Below, piece by piece: positions 45,403 through 56,295 of a stretch of 64,000 nt of DNA; the stretch's first letter is position 1; the number at the start of each line of letters is the position of its first letter. Both the position numbers and the translations under genes were made by a program. The notes below the pieces were generated by a model. That model ran no database searches and was not told the origin of the DNA. It saw only the letters and a program-made list of their open reading frames with translations. Source of the stretch: Diphasiastrum complanatum (Eukaryota; Streptophyta; Lycopodiopsida; Lycopodiales; Lycopodiaceae); the NCBI GenBank assembly GCA_029204225.1, contig CM055093.1, positions 17,075,041 through 17,139,040 on the forward strand, given 5' to 3'.

Positions 45403-46475
45403 TAGCAATGATGATTAGTGGTCAAAAAAGTCAAAAAAGTAGAAAAATGGTGGAAAATGGAAGGAAACAATAGAAAACTGAGAATAATGAGTGTTGGATG
45501 ACAGTGATTGTAGTTCAGAGCGTAGATCGGTGTTTGATATGAGAAGATGATAGCTAGTAGGAACTTTGGTTGAAAATAGAAAACTTGGTATTTTCAGTGG
45601 AAATTTCGGCAGAGCTTCACTAGCAAAGGTGACAAATGACTCTAATTCAGCCCTTATATAGCATAATTTAGAGTGCGTATTAGGTAAAATTCATTTTTCC
45701 TTGTTCAATTCCACCCAAATTTTGGCAGGCACCTTCTTCACAAAATTCTAAGACCTCAGGGAAGTCTGCGAGAGTTCAGAAGGTGATTTGACTGCTATGC
45801 AAAGGTTCTGCGAGGGTTCAGGCTATTTGAGAGGGTTCAACCCTCGCAGGAAGTGATCTCTTGCACAACTTGTTCTTGTGATTGGATTTTCAAGATCAGA
45901 CCATGTAGGCAGGCTAATCTCACTGCTCTGATTTTATTTAGGCACCTTGCGAGAGTTGGTAAGTTGATCTTGATGCTTTGCGAGGGTTCTAAAAATTTTG
46001 CTTCTGAAAACTCTTGCATACACTAAAAAATGATGATTCCTCCATCAAGAACTCTCGCAGAGATTTTTATGGATGCATCTAGGTCAGATCTGGTGACTCT
46101 CCAATTTTCAAGAGCTATCTCCCAAGGGATCTAAAAAAATCATGAAAAAAGTGCTCCTTCAAAGTGTTTTTTGACGAGATCTCGAGATTTTCTGATTTTT
46201 AACTTTTTTAAACTGGTAATCAGCTTCATCCAGGCTTGATATGACTGTTGGTAGTGCTCTGGAACTTTTGATCTCAATCAATATGATGATTTACTTCCTT
46301 TTTGACCCTATCAAGATCTAGATCCTCTTTGGATTCTGATGGATTTCCCCGATCCTGCCAGATCTAGTTGAATCTTGATGCGTTTAGATTGATTTGGCTT
46401 GATCTCCTTAGATCTAGCGGTAATGGCTAAGCAGATTAGCTTTTTGTAACGTGCCACCCCCAATCTGGATCTGTC
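45403..46475 (-). other. E spacer between integrase and accessory ORF
   Basis: Non-coding, about 1.07 kb. Contains seven decamer copies (next entry) and GATCT-rich sequence like that of the leader. Could hold an internal promoter or splice acceptor for the accessory ORF (inference). Confidence 0.6.
45767..46060. repeat. Decamer TGCGAG(A/G)GTT, 7 copies in both orientations
   Basis: Forward at 45,767, 45,809, 45,948 and 45,979; reverse (AAC(C/T)CTCGCA or near) at 45,839, 46,009 (CTTGCA) and 46,050. The coordinates of individual copies are good to one or two bases. Confidence 0.85.
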
Positions 46476-47546
46476 TTACTGTGGTGGCCAGTACTTGTGC
46501 AACCGGCTACCATTGATGGGTGTGTCGAAGGGCGTCCCATCAAGCTGTTCTAAGTTCACGGCCCCATGATTAAGAATTTCCTTGATCCTATAAGGACCTT
46601 CGCCCGTAAATTTTAACTTCCCCTTGATCGCCTTGGTTTTATACATCAGGACCAGATCTCCTGAACGAAGATCCTTCTCTTGTAATCTGCAATCATGCCA
46701 AGCCTTGCGTCTTTCCTTTTCAGCTGCCAGTGCATGCACAACTAGTAAGCGTGTTTCACAGAGTTTATGCAGAGCTTCGTGACGTAGCTGTAGAGGTTTG
46801 GACTCATTAAGACATTGCGCGGTGGCAATCCTTAATGAAGGAACTAAAAACTCTACTGGCATCACAACATCCTGACCATATACCAAGTGGAAGGGTGTTT
46901 GATCAGTGCTCTCTTTATATGTTGTCCTGAATGCCCACAATGCAGCATGCAACTTGTGCTCCCAATCTAATCTGCTAGCTTCAACTGTTTTCCTGAACAC
47001 GCTACACATGATCTTATTGGATGATTCAGCTTGCCCATTATCACGAGGATAATTAGGTGTACTGGTTATGTGGATCACAAAGAACTCCTCCAACAGGACC
47101 TTGATGGTCTCGTTGATGAAATGGCTTTCGCGATCACTGACTAGTTCCACCGGGCACCTGAAGCGCACAATAATATTTTCATGAAGAAACATGGCAGTGG
47201 TCCTAGTGTCAGCTACTCGTACTGCCTTGGCTTCGACCCATTTGGTAAGGTAGTCTATGGCTACGATTATGTATCGAACCTGGGAACTCCTTGCTGCAGG
47301 GTGAATTGGACCAATATAATCCAATCTCCATTTTTTGAATGATGCTTGGGCTAAGACTGGGTGCAGTAGATCATAGTTCAATCTCGTTGGTCTTCTTGCC
47401 CTTTGGCACACATCACACTTTTTCAAGTATTACTCTGTGTCTTTATGAATCGTTGGCTACCAACATCCTGATTGTAGGATCTTGCGAACTGTAATGTCAG
47501 TTGCAAAATGACCTCCACCCATGCCTTCATGTGAAAGCGAAATGAT
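46476..47546 (-). pseudogene. E integrase (stops only near the N-terminus)
   Basis: Zinc domain SHEGMGGGHFATDI with KKCDVCQRARR (HHCC) carries stops at GCW-stop and TE-stop. Then 316 open codons follow: core Asp in WRLDYIGPI, Asp in LVSDRESHF, Glu in NGQAESSNK. C-terminus: QTPFHLVYGQDVVMPVEF and LRSGDLVLMYK to GPYRIKEIL. All three catalytic residues are present. Confidence 0.85.
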
Positions 47547-48212
47547 CTAGGTGGTCTCATGAGGAAGAATACACCACCAAAGAATTCCGTCTGGACCTCT
47601 TCGGTACAACTGGCCGGCAATCAGCTGATAAGGTCTAGCTTTCACGATCAATTTTCGCTGTTCCACCTTTGGTAGTGATTTGTCTGGTTGGCCCCGCATT
47701 ATATATTCAACAATGTCGGCAGCCCATTCTAGTACTGTATCCACGTAAAATAAGACAGCATCTGCCAGCTCATCGTCGGGTTGGATTGCAATCTCCTTTC
47801 CCTTGATTCGTGACAAATGATCTGCCATGTAGTGTTGTTTTCCCTTGCGAACTACTATCCGAAAGTCAAATTCCAACAATAGCAGGAGCCATCTGGTGAT
47901 TCTCCCGATGTTGCAAGTTTTATTAACGAGATATAGCAAGGGTTGATGGTCCATATAAAAAGCAAAATGTGTGGCCATCAAATAGTGTCAAAACTTCTTA
48001 ATCGCATAGATCATCGCTAGTGCTTCTCGCTCTGTGGTTGAATAATTCATTTCGGTATCACTGAGCTGTCGGCTTGCAAATTGGATTGGAAAATCCTTTT
48101 TGTGTTCACCTGGTTGGGTTAAGATTGTTCCAACTGCATACTTCGATGCGTCCGTATGCACGTGGAACTCAATGGACCAATTGGGTGGTCGTAGGATTGG
48201 TGCTGAGACCAA
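47547..48212 (-). pseudogene. E RNase H (one internal stop)
   Basis: PNWSIEFHVHTDASKYAVG (Asp), FPIQFASRQLSDTEMNYSTTE (Glu), YMDHQPLLYLVNK (Asp), HYMADHLSRIKGKE. One stop after YAIKKF (at 47,988) where RHYL-type sequence is expected. The C-terminal extension leads into the linker YQLIAGQLYRRGPDGIL. Confidence 0.85.
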
Positions 48213-48249
48213 TGCATCTTTAATCTTCTGGAAAGCCTTCAGAGCTTCC

Positions 48250-49199
48250 TCATTCTAATGTGGATCCGTTGTGAGCTTGTAAATTGGTCTGGCTAACTCC
48301 GCAAAATCGAGAATGAAGATCCTATAATAGTTAGCATGACCCATGAAAATGTAGACCTCGTGGATCATCCTCGGTGGTGGTAGATCAACAATGATCCTGA
48401 TCTTTGATAGATCTGTGGCGATCCCATGTCTTCACACTATATGGTCGAGTATCAAGCCATGTATCACCCAGAATTGACATTTTTCTGGATTCAGGGAGAT
48501 CTGGTATTCGTGGCATTTTTGTAGCACCTTCTCCAAATTGGATAAGTGTTCTGAATCTGGTCCATGCACGCATAGATCGTCCAAGAAAATTTTCAAATTT
48601 TTTTGCAAATAATCTTTGAATGCCGCCTGCATGACTCGCTGGAAAGTGCTTGGGGCATTGCAAAGTCCGAATGGCATCACTTTATAGGCATAAGTTCCCC
48701 ATTCTATGGCGAATGCCGTCTTGTGCTGGTCCTAGGCTATTTTCACCTGGTTGTAGCCGCTGTAGCCATCTAGAAAATTGTAGGCTTTGTCACCAACTAC
48801 TCTATCGAGGACACTTTCTGTAAATGGTAAAGAAAAATGGTCCTTCGTGGTGAATGCATTAAGCGCCTTCAGATTCACAAGGATTTGCATTTTGCCATTC
48901 TTCTTGGGTACTATAACTATCGGCGATACCCATTCTGTGTGCTCGATTTCATAAATGAAATCTACATCCATAAGTTTTTGCAACTCTTGCTTGATCAGTT
49001 CTGTATAATTCGGGTTGCAACGGTAGTAACGACTTACCTTGGGGACTGTTCCGTCCACCAAAGGTATGGTGTGTTGGACTACTATTGGCGGAATGCCCTT
49101 TAGATCACTATAGCTCCAGGCAAAACAATCTTTATATTCCACCAACAAGGATCGTAGTCTCTTGAACTGCGTGGCTGTTAACTGCTCTCCCACATGCAC
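48250..49199 (-). pseudogene. E reverse transcriptase (two to three stops)
   Basis: EYKDCFAWSYSDLKGI, VSPIVIVPKKNGKMQILVN, AYNFLDGYSGYNQVKIA, stop, MPFGLCNAPSTFQRVM, FLDDLCVHG (catalytic Y/FLDD), PEKCQFWV, stop, then MIHEVYIFMGHANYYR. All in the same frame as gag C-terminus, protease, RNase H and integrase. Confidence 0.88.
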
Positions 49200-49214
49200 T
49201 ATCCTTTTTTCTTC

Positions 49215-50837
49215 TCATGGTTCCGCAAGATTCATCGGTTGTGTTCGCGCAGGTCCCTCGAAGACTTGTTCCGCTGGTGCCTGACTTTGATCAGGTTCTC
49301 GTTGGGCTTGTGGCATCATGATTACCACGTCGTCCAATGTATAATTCTTGAAAGTATCAGGCATCTCATGAACTAGAGCTCGTCGAGATTCCTCTTTCAG
49401 CATATTGATCTTGGCTTGACTAGTCATTTTTTTATTTTCCGTCACCTGTGTAGAAGATGACGTTGTATCTGAGTCCAACTTGATTGACTTCAAGGAATCC
49501 AACACCTTCTTCTTGCTCTTTTTTGTCATTTTTATGGGTTCATCCTTGTTGTCTTTCTTTGGGACTGCTGTGACATTTGCCTCATGGTTGCGAATATCAA
49601 CATCTACTATAGCTATTGCCTCTTCGGGTAGGTCACTCCATTGGATCACCTGGTTGTAGCATTGCTTCAACTGATTCTTCTTATTCGCAGGTGCCTTGGG
49701 TGGTTCGATCCTTGAGACTTTCGCCATAGCAGACCTTTGTGATGATTGAGCTGGTACCTTCTTGGTTCCGTAACAATCTGGGTCCATGTGGTGTAGGACT
49801 TGTTCATCAGTCAGCTCAATCTCCTTATTATAAGTTAGAGCATGTTGCCAATGGACTAGATCATCGTCCACTGGGTTCTCAATCGGCTCCGCTGACAACC
49901 ATGCTATGTTTGTCATATTCACTCCAAATGTAATTGGTGTGTCCATAGTGTAACATTTGGGTGAAGATGTACTCGGTTCTGGATCTGATTCATATTGACA
50001 TGCCTGGCAGTCAATAGTTGCTAATGCATCCGTCGATCTCATGACATCCATCTCCGAATGATAGTGACCTGCCTTGGCTGGCCTTGGACGGTCAATCGTA
50101 TGATCTGTCGTGGATGATCCGTCATCAGCTTTGGGTGCAATAGGTTTTACTGCCCATGTGGTTGGATCTACCTTTACAACCTGTTCTCTGTTCTCGAAGG
50201 TGAGTTTCCCTGTACCCCAGTTGTGTACTACTTGTGCAGCCCTCAACCATGGTCTTCCCAGTAAAATACGGTATGCAGATGGAGATTCAGGTATATTCAT
50301 GACCACAAAAGTAATCACATACTGCATGCCTACTATCTTTAAGGGAATATCAACAACTACACCTTTTGGTTTCACACAGGATTGATATTCTAACTTGATG
50401 GCGAATCTGGCTGGCTTCAATCCTTGTGATCCCCATTCTTCTTACAAAGTAGTGGAGATCAGATTGACACCCGATCCTCCATCTACCACTGCCGCCTTGT
50501 CCTCATATCTCCTGTGTTTGATTGGCAAGGTGATGTTGTGTTCCTCACTTTCCCATGATGCTCCGATGTGGAGAACGTTACTTGTTTCATCATAGCCCGC
50601 ACAATTTATGGGCTCAGGCACTACTGGCTCCTCATCCGCTTTGGCCCATTCAGCTAGAAGGCTTTTCGTTTGTGGTGCAATCCACAATAGTTCTCCGAGG
50701 GGTAAACTAATGTGGCTTGACAACAAGAGTGTGAGCCTTTCAGTGCATGGTTCCTTAGGCTCCACCATGTGAAAAGGTGGTTCATGTTGTTCCAACCGAT
50801 CATTCTGATCAGTGCGTAGTGGTGAGCCCGTTTGCAA
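49215..50837 (-). pseudogene. E protease region and linker
   Basis: AAVVDGGSGVNLIS is the retropepsin active site (D-G-G-S-G; usual D-S/T-G-A/S). After a stop at 50,442, LKIVGMQYVITFVVMNIPES and YRILLGRPWLRAAQVV give the protease C-terminus. A long, poorly conserved linker with Lys/Ser-rich and coiled stretches (KKSKKKVLDSLKSIKLDSD) reaches a TGA at 49,215, just before the RT. Confidence 0.8.
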
Positions 50838-50915
50838 ATCCCGTTCGACGCTGACTGGAGGTTCTGTGGGATTGTTTCGTTCTTGCTCTTTTTCCTCTTC
50901 TTGTGCTTTTTGTAC

Positions 50916-52520
50916 CTAGTGTCTTATTTTCTGGTACTGTCTTCTCTCTTCCCTCACATTTGGATATGGCACTGAAGTTGAGGGTTGGTCGTCAGTGACC
51001 GATGGTGGTGGTGAGGGAGCCACTTCTTTCCTCTTCTGTGCTCGCGTAATAGCTAACATAGGAGCATAGTCATATTGACCTTTCGATGGCATCCCTGCTG
51101 GAACTGCTGATTGCTGTATGGCAATGAGATTAAGAGGTGCACTGGTTGCAGGTTTAAATGGACAATTCTTGAAACAATGTCCATAACAACAATCCCGGTA
51201 GGAGGTTGTATATTGTCCTTTGTAGGGACATTCTGCAATTCTGTCTCCCTCGCCGCACCCGTAGCAGCCGTAATTTCTTCCACCTTGACGTTGAGTTCGA
51301 GCTGCATAGGCCAAAACATATTCATTTATGGTAGGATCCATAAATGGTTCATCTGGTCCGTACCACTGCTGCTGCTCAGATTGAGGTGACATTTGCAATT
51401 CATGTTCTGCTGCTGTCAGGTTTACATGGGCCACTTGTTGATTGGCTGGCCCTAGTGGAGCAGGTAAGGCCATGTGTTGTGGTTGATTGGGTGCACCGTA
51501 CCTTGATGCCACGTTAGGTGCCCCTTGATGATAATAATAAGAAGTCTGATAAGGGACTTCTCTTCTGTTGAACGACCCTGGGGTTAAACGGGCAAAATGC
51601 CGTATCATGCGATGTTGCATTGCACAGATGGCAGAATCTATGTGTCAATCTCAAATTTTGCTTTAGGACTGGACACTCATTCGCTGTATGGTTTTTCGTG
51701 CATACTGAAAACCATACATTTTCTCATCAAGGATACTGCAGCTGGGTTGGTTCCGGTTGATGTGGAGTTACTGCTACAGTTCCTTGTAAGGCCTTCAGTT
51801 TCTTGTCAAACTATGTTGTAAGTTGCTCCATCTGTTGGTTGTGTAATTTTGTCATTTGCTCCAACAGCAGTTCTATGGATAGAGTGGATGCGTTTGATGA
51901 TGATGATACGATCGAGGGAGTAGAAGTGTGGGTGGAAGGATATTTGTCGTCAGATTCCTCATCCTCTTCCCTGATGGCATCTTCCATAGCTTCTTGAGAG
52001 TAGTGTACTACTCCCGTCTTTTCAGTTCTCTTCTGATGCTTCGTGGTAATTCGGCTAGGAACCACATGATCACCGCATGATCGGGAGTCAAGGCTACACT
52101 GCACTCGGATCATAGATGTTTGACCCGTTCAATATAGTCCCGGACCCTTTCTCGTTTTTCCATCTTGACTTTGCTTAGCAGGAGAAACGGGTCTTCTTGG
52201 AACTTTCTTGGTTTAAAGCGCGTAATGAGAGCCACTTTAACCGCTTCCCAGGTGGATTTCTCTTCCTCTGACAGGTTGAAAAACCAATTTTGAGCCACTG
52301 CAAGTAAGGACATAGGGAATAGCATTAGCTTCTCTACAGGTGTCCGTTCGCCGTAGATTTCACAAGCTTGCTTGGAAGAATCGGATGAGATATGAGGATC
52401 CATCGTATTTTGGTATCTCCATCCGTGCTGCTCTCCAAACCGCATGCAAGGGTGCGATAGGTACGGGTTGGCCGATTGGATCCATTGGTGCTGGTTTCGG
52501 TTCTGCCTCTTGTTGCACAT
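50916..52520 (-). pseudogene. E gag (two frameshifts)
   Basis: The retrotransposon gag domain reads YGERTPVEKLMLFPMSLLAV, WFFNLSEEEKSTWEAVKVAL and YIERVKHL (52,520-52,110). A frame change follows; SIELLLEQMTKLHNQQMEQL and a zinc-finger-like CHLCNATSHDTAFCP occur in the new frame. From about 51,575 the first frame resumes with YGPDEPFMDPTINEYVLAY, CYGCGEGDRIAECP and CCYGHCFKNCP (knuckle-like cysteines). The start is not certain. Confidence 0.8.
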
Positions 52521-53824
52521 CTGCTAATCTGGGAAGGTGTGGTTCCTGATTTGCTATCCTTCATGCTATTGATCGTCTCGATCTCAGATTCATCCGATGG
52601 TGGGTTCCAAAGTGATTGGATCTTGCTTATACAATAGGATGCAATCTAGATCTTCAAGGATCTGATTGATCTGATTGGCCAGAATGAATTTTAGGCCTTT
52701 TGCGGTGGTTTTTCCTTGATAACTTTTTACTCCTTGTACTGATTGACCTGAGATTTTGATAGTAGCTGGATCTAATGCAGATCTTTCCACTGATCTGGTC
52801 TGTGAGGGTTATCTTGTGCGAGGCTAGCGGAGGAGGTGTGAGAGGGTATAAGAGGCCATGAACAACCTCTAAGGGCTTGAAACCCAAACCAATCATCCAA
52901 AAAACTCAAAAAACACACCAATCTGCATTTTGGAGGGAAAAAGAGCCAAAAAAACTCATCAGATTTTTATATCTCCAAAATCAATGGGAATTAACCCTTG
53001 CATGACTGGCAGCAGCTCCAGGGTACTGTCCCAGACCTGCATAGAAGCCTGCGAGAGTTAGTTCCAAACAGATTGTAAAAATCAGAGAAAAATCATAAAA
53101 AATTCAAATCTTCATAAGAACTCTCGCAGAGCCCTCTGAAGTTCCATCTTAGTGAGACCAGGACACAGAGAAGTTTGCGAGAGCTAGTTTGATGATTAAG
53201 TGCTTGTGCGAGAGTTTGCAGTGAAAAAAAGACAGAAAAGTTCCATTGAACCCTCGTAGGCAGTGAAATTTTCAGTTCCAATGGTCAAGAACTCTCGTAG
53301 AGGATTCTGACGTTCTATCTCAATGAGACCTGGACACAGAAGAGCTTGCGAGAGTTAGTTTGATTCTAGTGAGCAAAAAAACATTTTAAATGCAAAAAAA
53401 TCATTAAAAAGTAAAGATCCAGCAAATCCTTCCAGTAAGAACTCTCGCAGACCCTCTCAATTGATTCAAAATGTCAATTTACACCAGTGATGAAGCCTGC
53501 GAGAGTTAGTAAGAAGATCTGGTGAAGATCAAACACAAAAAGTGATTTTGAACCCTCGCAGACAGTGAAATTTTCACTTCCTGCAAGAATTAACTCTCGC
53601 AGAGAATTCTATAGTGAGATCTGATCCAGATCCAACTACTGTGAAGCTTGCGAGAGTTACTTCCTAGAGATCTGAAAGATATCAAGTTTTTTACCTACAA
53701 AACAAGAACAATCCAAACACAAAAAATAGAGAAAAATAACTCTAAACTCCCAAAAAACTACCTAAACTACTCTAAAAAACAAGAAAATAGGTAAAATACA
53801 ACTAAACTAGTTAGTGGAAACCTA
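52521..53824 (-). other. E leader
   Basis: About 1.3 kb between primer site and gag, with twelve decamers and GATCT-rich sequence. Two short ORFs near 52,590-52,896 have no recognised motif. Confidence 0.7.
53051..53657. repeat. Decamer TGCGAG(A/G)GTT, 12 copies, alternating orientation
   Basis: Forward copies near 53,051, 53,176, 53,207, 53,347, 53,498 and 53,648; reverse copies near 53,119, 53,249, 53,290, 53,440, 53,551 and 53,592. Longer forms GCCTGCGAGAGTTAG and AAGAACTCTCGCAGA recur. Confidence 0.9.
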
Positions 53825-53842
53825 TCCCCGGCATCGGCGCCA
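53825..53842 (-). promoter_or_regulatory. Primer-binding site, Asp tRNA (E)
   Basis: Minus strand TGGCGCCGATGCCGGGGA, complementary to the 3' end of plant tRNA-Asp(GTC) (CCGGCAACGGCGCCA) with one mismatch. One base (53,843) separates it from the LTR. Confidence 0.85.
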
Positions 53843-53843
53843 C

Positions 53844-54647
53844 TGTAGTGTCAAGGCTCTTTTGTAGTATAGCCCTTCAGCCTGTCAACAAAGGTTAGAT
53901 CACTAGATAGGTGCCTAACTATGCATAGATGCTACTTTTAGTTAATTTCCTACTTTCTCCCTTAACTCTACTCACCACTATACTACTCCTCTTTAACTCT
54001 ACTCCTCTACACTAACATTCATCATAGTTTTGGTTGAAGGGAAGGGATGGAGAAGAAGAGATTGAGAAGAGAAGAGAAAGAGAGAGAAAGAGAGTGAGGG
54101 TGGAGATTAGCTCAAATGCTCCTTATGCTTGCTAATGGAAAAACATTCACTATGGAAAACAATAAAACATGGAAATAGAAAGCAATAGAAAACACAACCA
54201 AGAGCAATAGCAAGTAGTGAATAGCAAATGAGGATGCTTCTCTTCCAAAAATGGTAGAGTTTCCTCCTTCTCATTAAGCATGGAAATAATGTACAAATGG
54301 TGCCTTTTTATAAAATGGGGAAGGCCCTTGCCCCTCAATCTTATTGGCTAATATTCACAATGATCTTAACCATTCATCTTGGACCCAACTTGATCCAAGG
54401 GTCCACAAAAAGTACATTAAAAATTGAAGATTCATGTGAGTCCCAATTTGGACCCAACTCTCAAAAGTGATCTCTAAGTTTAAAAATGACATTGGGCCTC
54501 TAGTTTTATTCCAAGTCAAGTTTATCTTATTTACAACTTCAATTGCGTGCTCATTGGGCCATGGGCTTATACACGCAGGATGCCATGCCCTCGCAAGACA
54601 TTTTATTGGAGGATTTTATTTATTTACACTTTGTTGGGAATACCCCC

Positions 54648-54651
<4 letters not shown>
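53844..54651 (-). repeat. E 5' LTR
   Basis: 808 bp, plus strand TGTAGTGTCAAGG...TACCCCCAACA, followed by the GAGAG duplication. The outer end has a small inverted repeat, TTGTTGGG and CCCCCAACA. Confidence 0.92.
53863..53887. promoter_or_regulatory. U5 segment resembling the 5' half of tRNA-Asp
   Basis: Plus strand TGTAGTATAG and then TTCAGCCTGTCA (3' LTR copy at 41,503-41,526: GTAGTATAG and TTCCGCCTGTCA). Plant tRNA-Asp has TTGTAGTATAG (D-arm side) and TTCCCGCCTGTCA (anticodon arm). In element RNA the complement is present, so the primer tRNA could pair outside the primer site. Confidence 0.5.
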
Positions 54652-55270
<619 letters not shown>

Positions 55271-55514
55271 TGTGTTTATCAATTTCAAGTGTAAACTTTA
55301 TAATTGACATAAATTTTTTTTGTGTTTATCATACAGGTCATACATACATATTTATCTTCCAAATCATCAACCGCCACCTAGATCGGCCTCCGTCAACGTG
55401 CACTTACAATCAGAAGAAGGCGATCCAACCTTCTCCCTCATTCAACCATCTTCCAAATCATTGACCGTCACTAGATCGGCCGCCATTGCCCATCAACGAC
55501 GGGCACTAACACAA

Positions 55515-55516
<2 letters not shown>
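55271..55516. repeat. Short non-coding stretch with a 96-bp-spaced duplication
   Basis: TCTTCCAAATCAT and CTAGATCGGCC words occur at about 55,353 and again at about 55,449. No gene seen. Confidence 0.5.

Positions 55517-55554
<38 letters not shown>
55517..55554 (+). repeat. (TA)n microsatellite
   Basis: Nineteen TA/AT units directly before the Helitron fragment. Confidence 0.9.
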
Positions 55555-55555
<1 letters not shown>

Positions 55556-55599
55556 TACAAGACGTAACGCCTTGTAGCAAAAGACAAGATATTCAAAAG

Positions 55600-56295
55600 G
55601 ATGACATATTAGAACAAAGGTTTCTGGATTGCTATTAGTGACTGAACAAAAACAATTCATCACATTAGAAAATACAATATTTTCATTTATGTTTCCATTT
55701 GGCCATGGTTACTATGATGAAAAAATACGTTGTATCGATTATATAAAAATGAGAGTTTTTTCAATGTTTTTGTCATTTACTCTATTTCCACCATATTTAC
55801 TTATATTGTATGAAATATGACAAGTGATTTTGATAATAACAAAAGTGTCATCCGTTGTCTTGCAAAAATACATTATTGATTTCATTAATAAACATCCAAA
55901 TGCAAAAGAAGAACAAATTTTCAGAAACGTTATGAAATTCCCTTTGCCACGTGAAATGCTTGGCACATCGTCATGGCATATATGAAATTTTAAACAATGA
56001 CAAGTGATGAAACAATTGAATTATGATGGTTGGAAATCCGACAAATAGAAGAAATAGTGAAAAACTATAATATCAATTTTGATTGGAAAAATTGTCTAAT
56101 TGAATGTTCGTTGTTTTTTGTCAAGAGATTAGAATTATTTATGAAAGATTTCGTTCTTTCAAAAAGAGCAATTTTAGGACGAATTAAATATTACATGTTA
56201 CGATATGAATTTCAAAATCGAGTTTCAATACATGCCCATATCATGCTATGGGTCAAAAGAAAAGATGTGGCAAAAATTGAAATGAAATCGTTATT
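55600..56295 (+). pseudogene. Helitron Rep (HUH endonuclease) fragment
   Basis: FSFMFPFGHGYYDEKIRCID and YIKMRVFSMFL match the upstream part of Helitron-like N-terminal domains (PF14214 type; typical FP.G.GG..D......EY...R). After several stops, FVKRLELFMKDFVLSKRAIL, GRIKYYMLRYEFQNR and SIHAHIMLW follow; HAH is the two-histidine metal site of the Rep nuclease. The helicase domain and both Helitron ends are missing. It abuts copia F at about 56,295, where both coding patterns stop. Confidence 0.7.

Larger units (their letters stand above)
41481..54651 (-). mobile_element. Ty3/gypsy element E (Athila-like) with an accessory ORF
   Basis: About 13.2 kb. 5' LTR 53,844-54,651, Asp-tRNA primer site 53,825-53,842, leader with decamer repeats, gag, protease, RT, RNase H and integrase (to 46,476), spacer with the same decamers, long extra ORF, 3' LTR 41,481-42,284. 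Target duplication GAGAG at 41,476-41,480 and 54,652-54,656. The pol order (RT before integrase) is gypsy; the Asp-tRNA site and an extra ORF after pol fit the Athila group. Confidence 0.92.

Noticed and set aside
53861-53887. A tRNA-Asp gene in the E LTR
   Set aside because: Only the D-arm and anticodon-arm segments match; the T arm, B box and acceptor 3' side are missing, and the spacing is too short.
41481-54651. Endogenous pararetrovirus
   Set aside because: It has LTRs, an integrase and an Asp-tRNA primer site, and lacks movement or coat protein motifs, so it is a gypsy retrotransposon.
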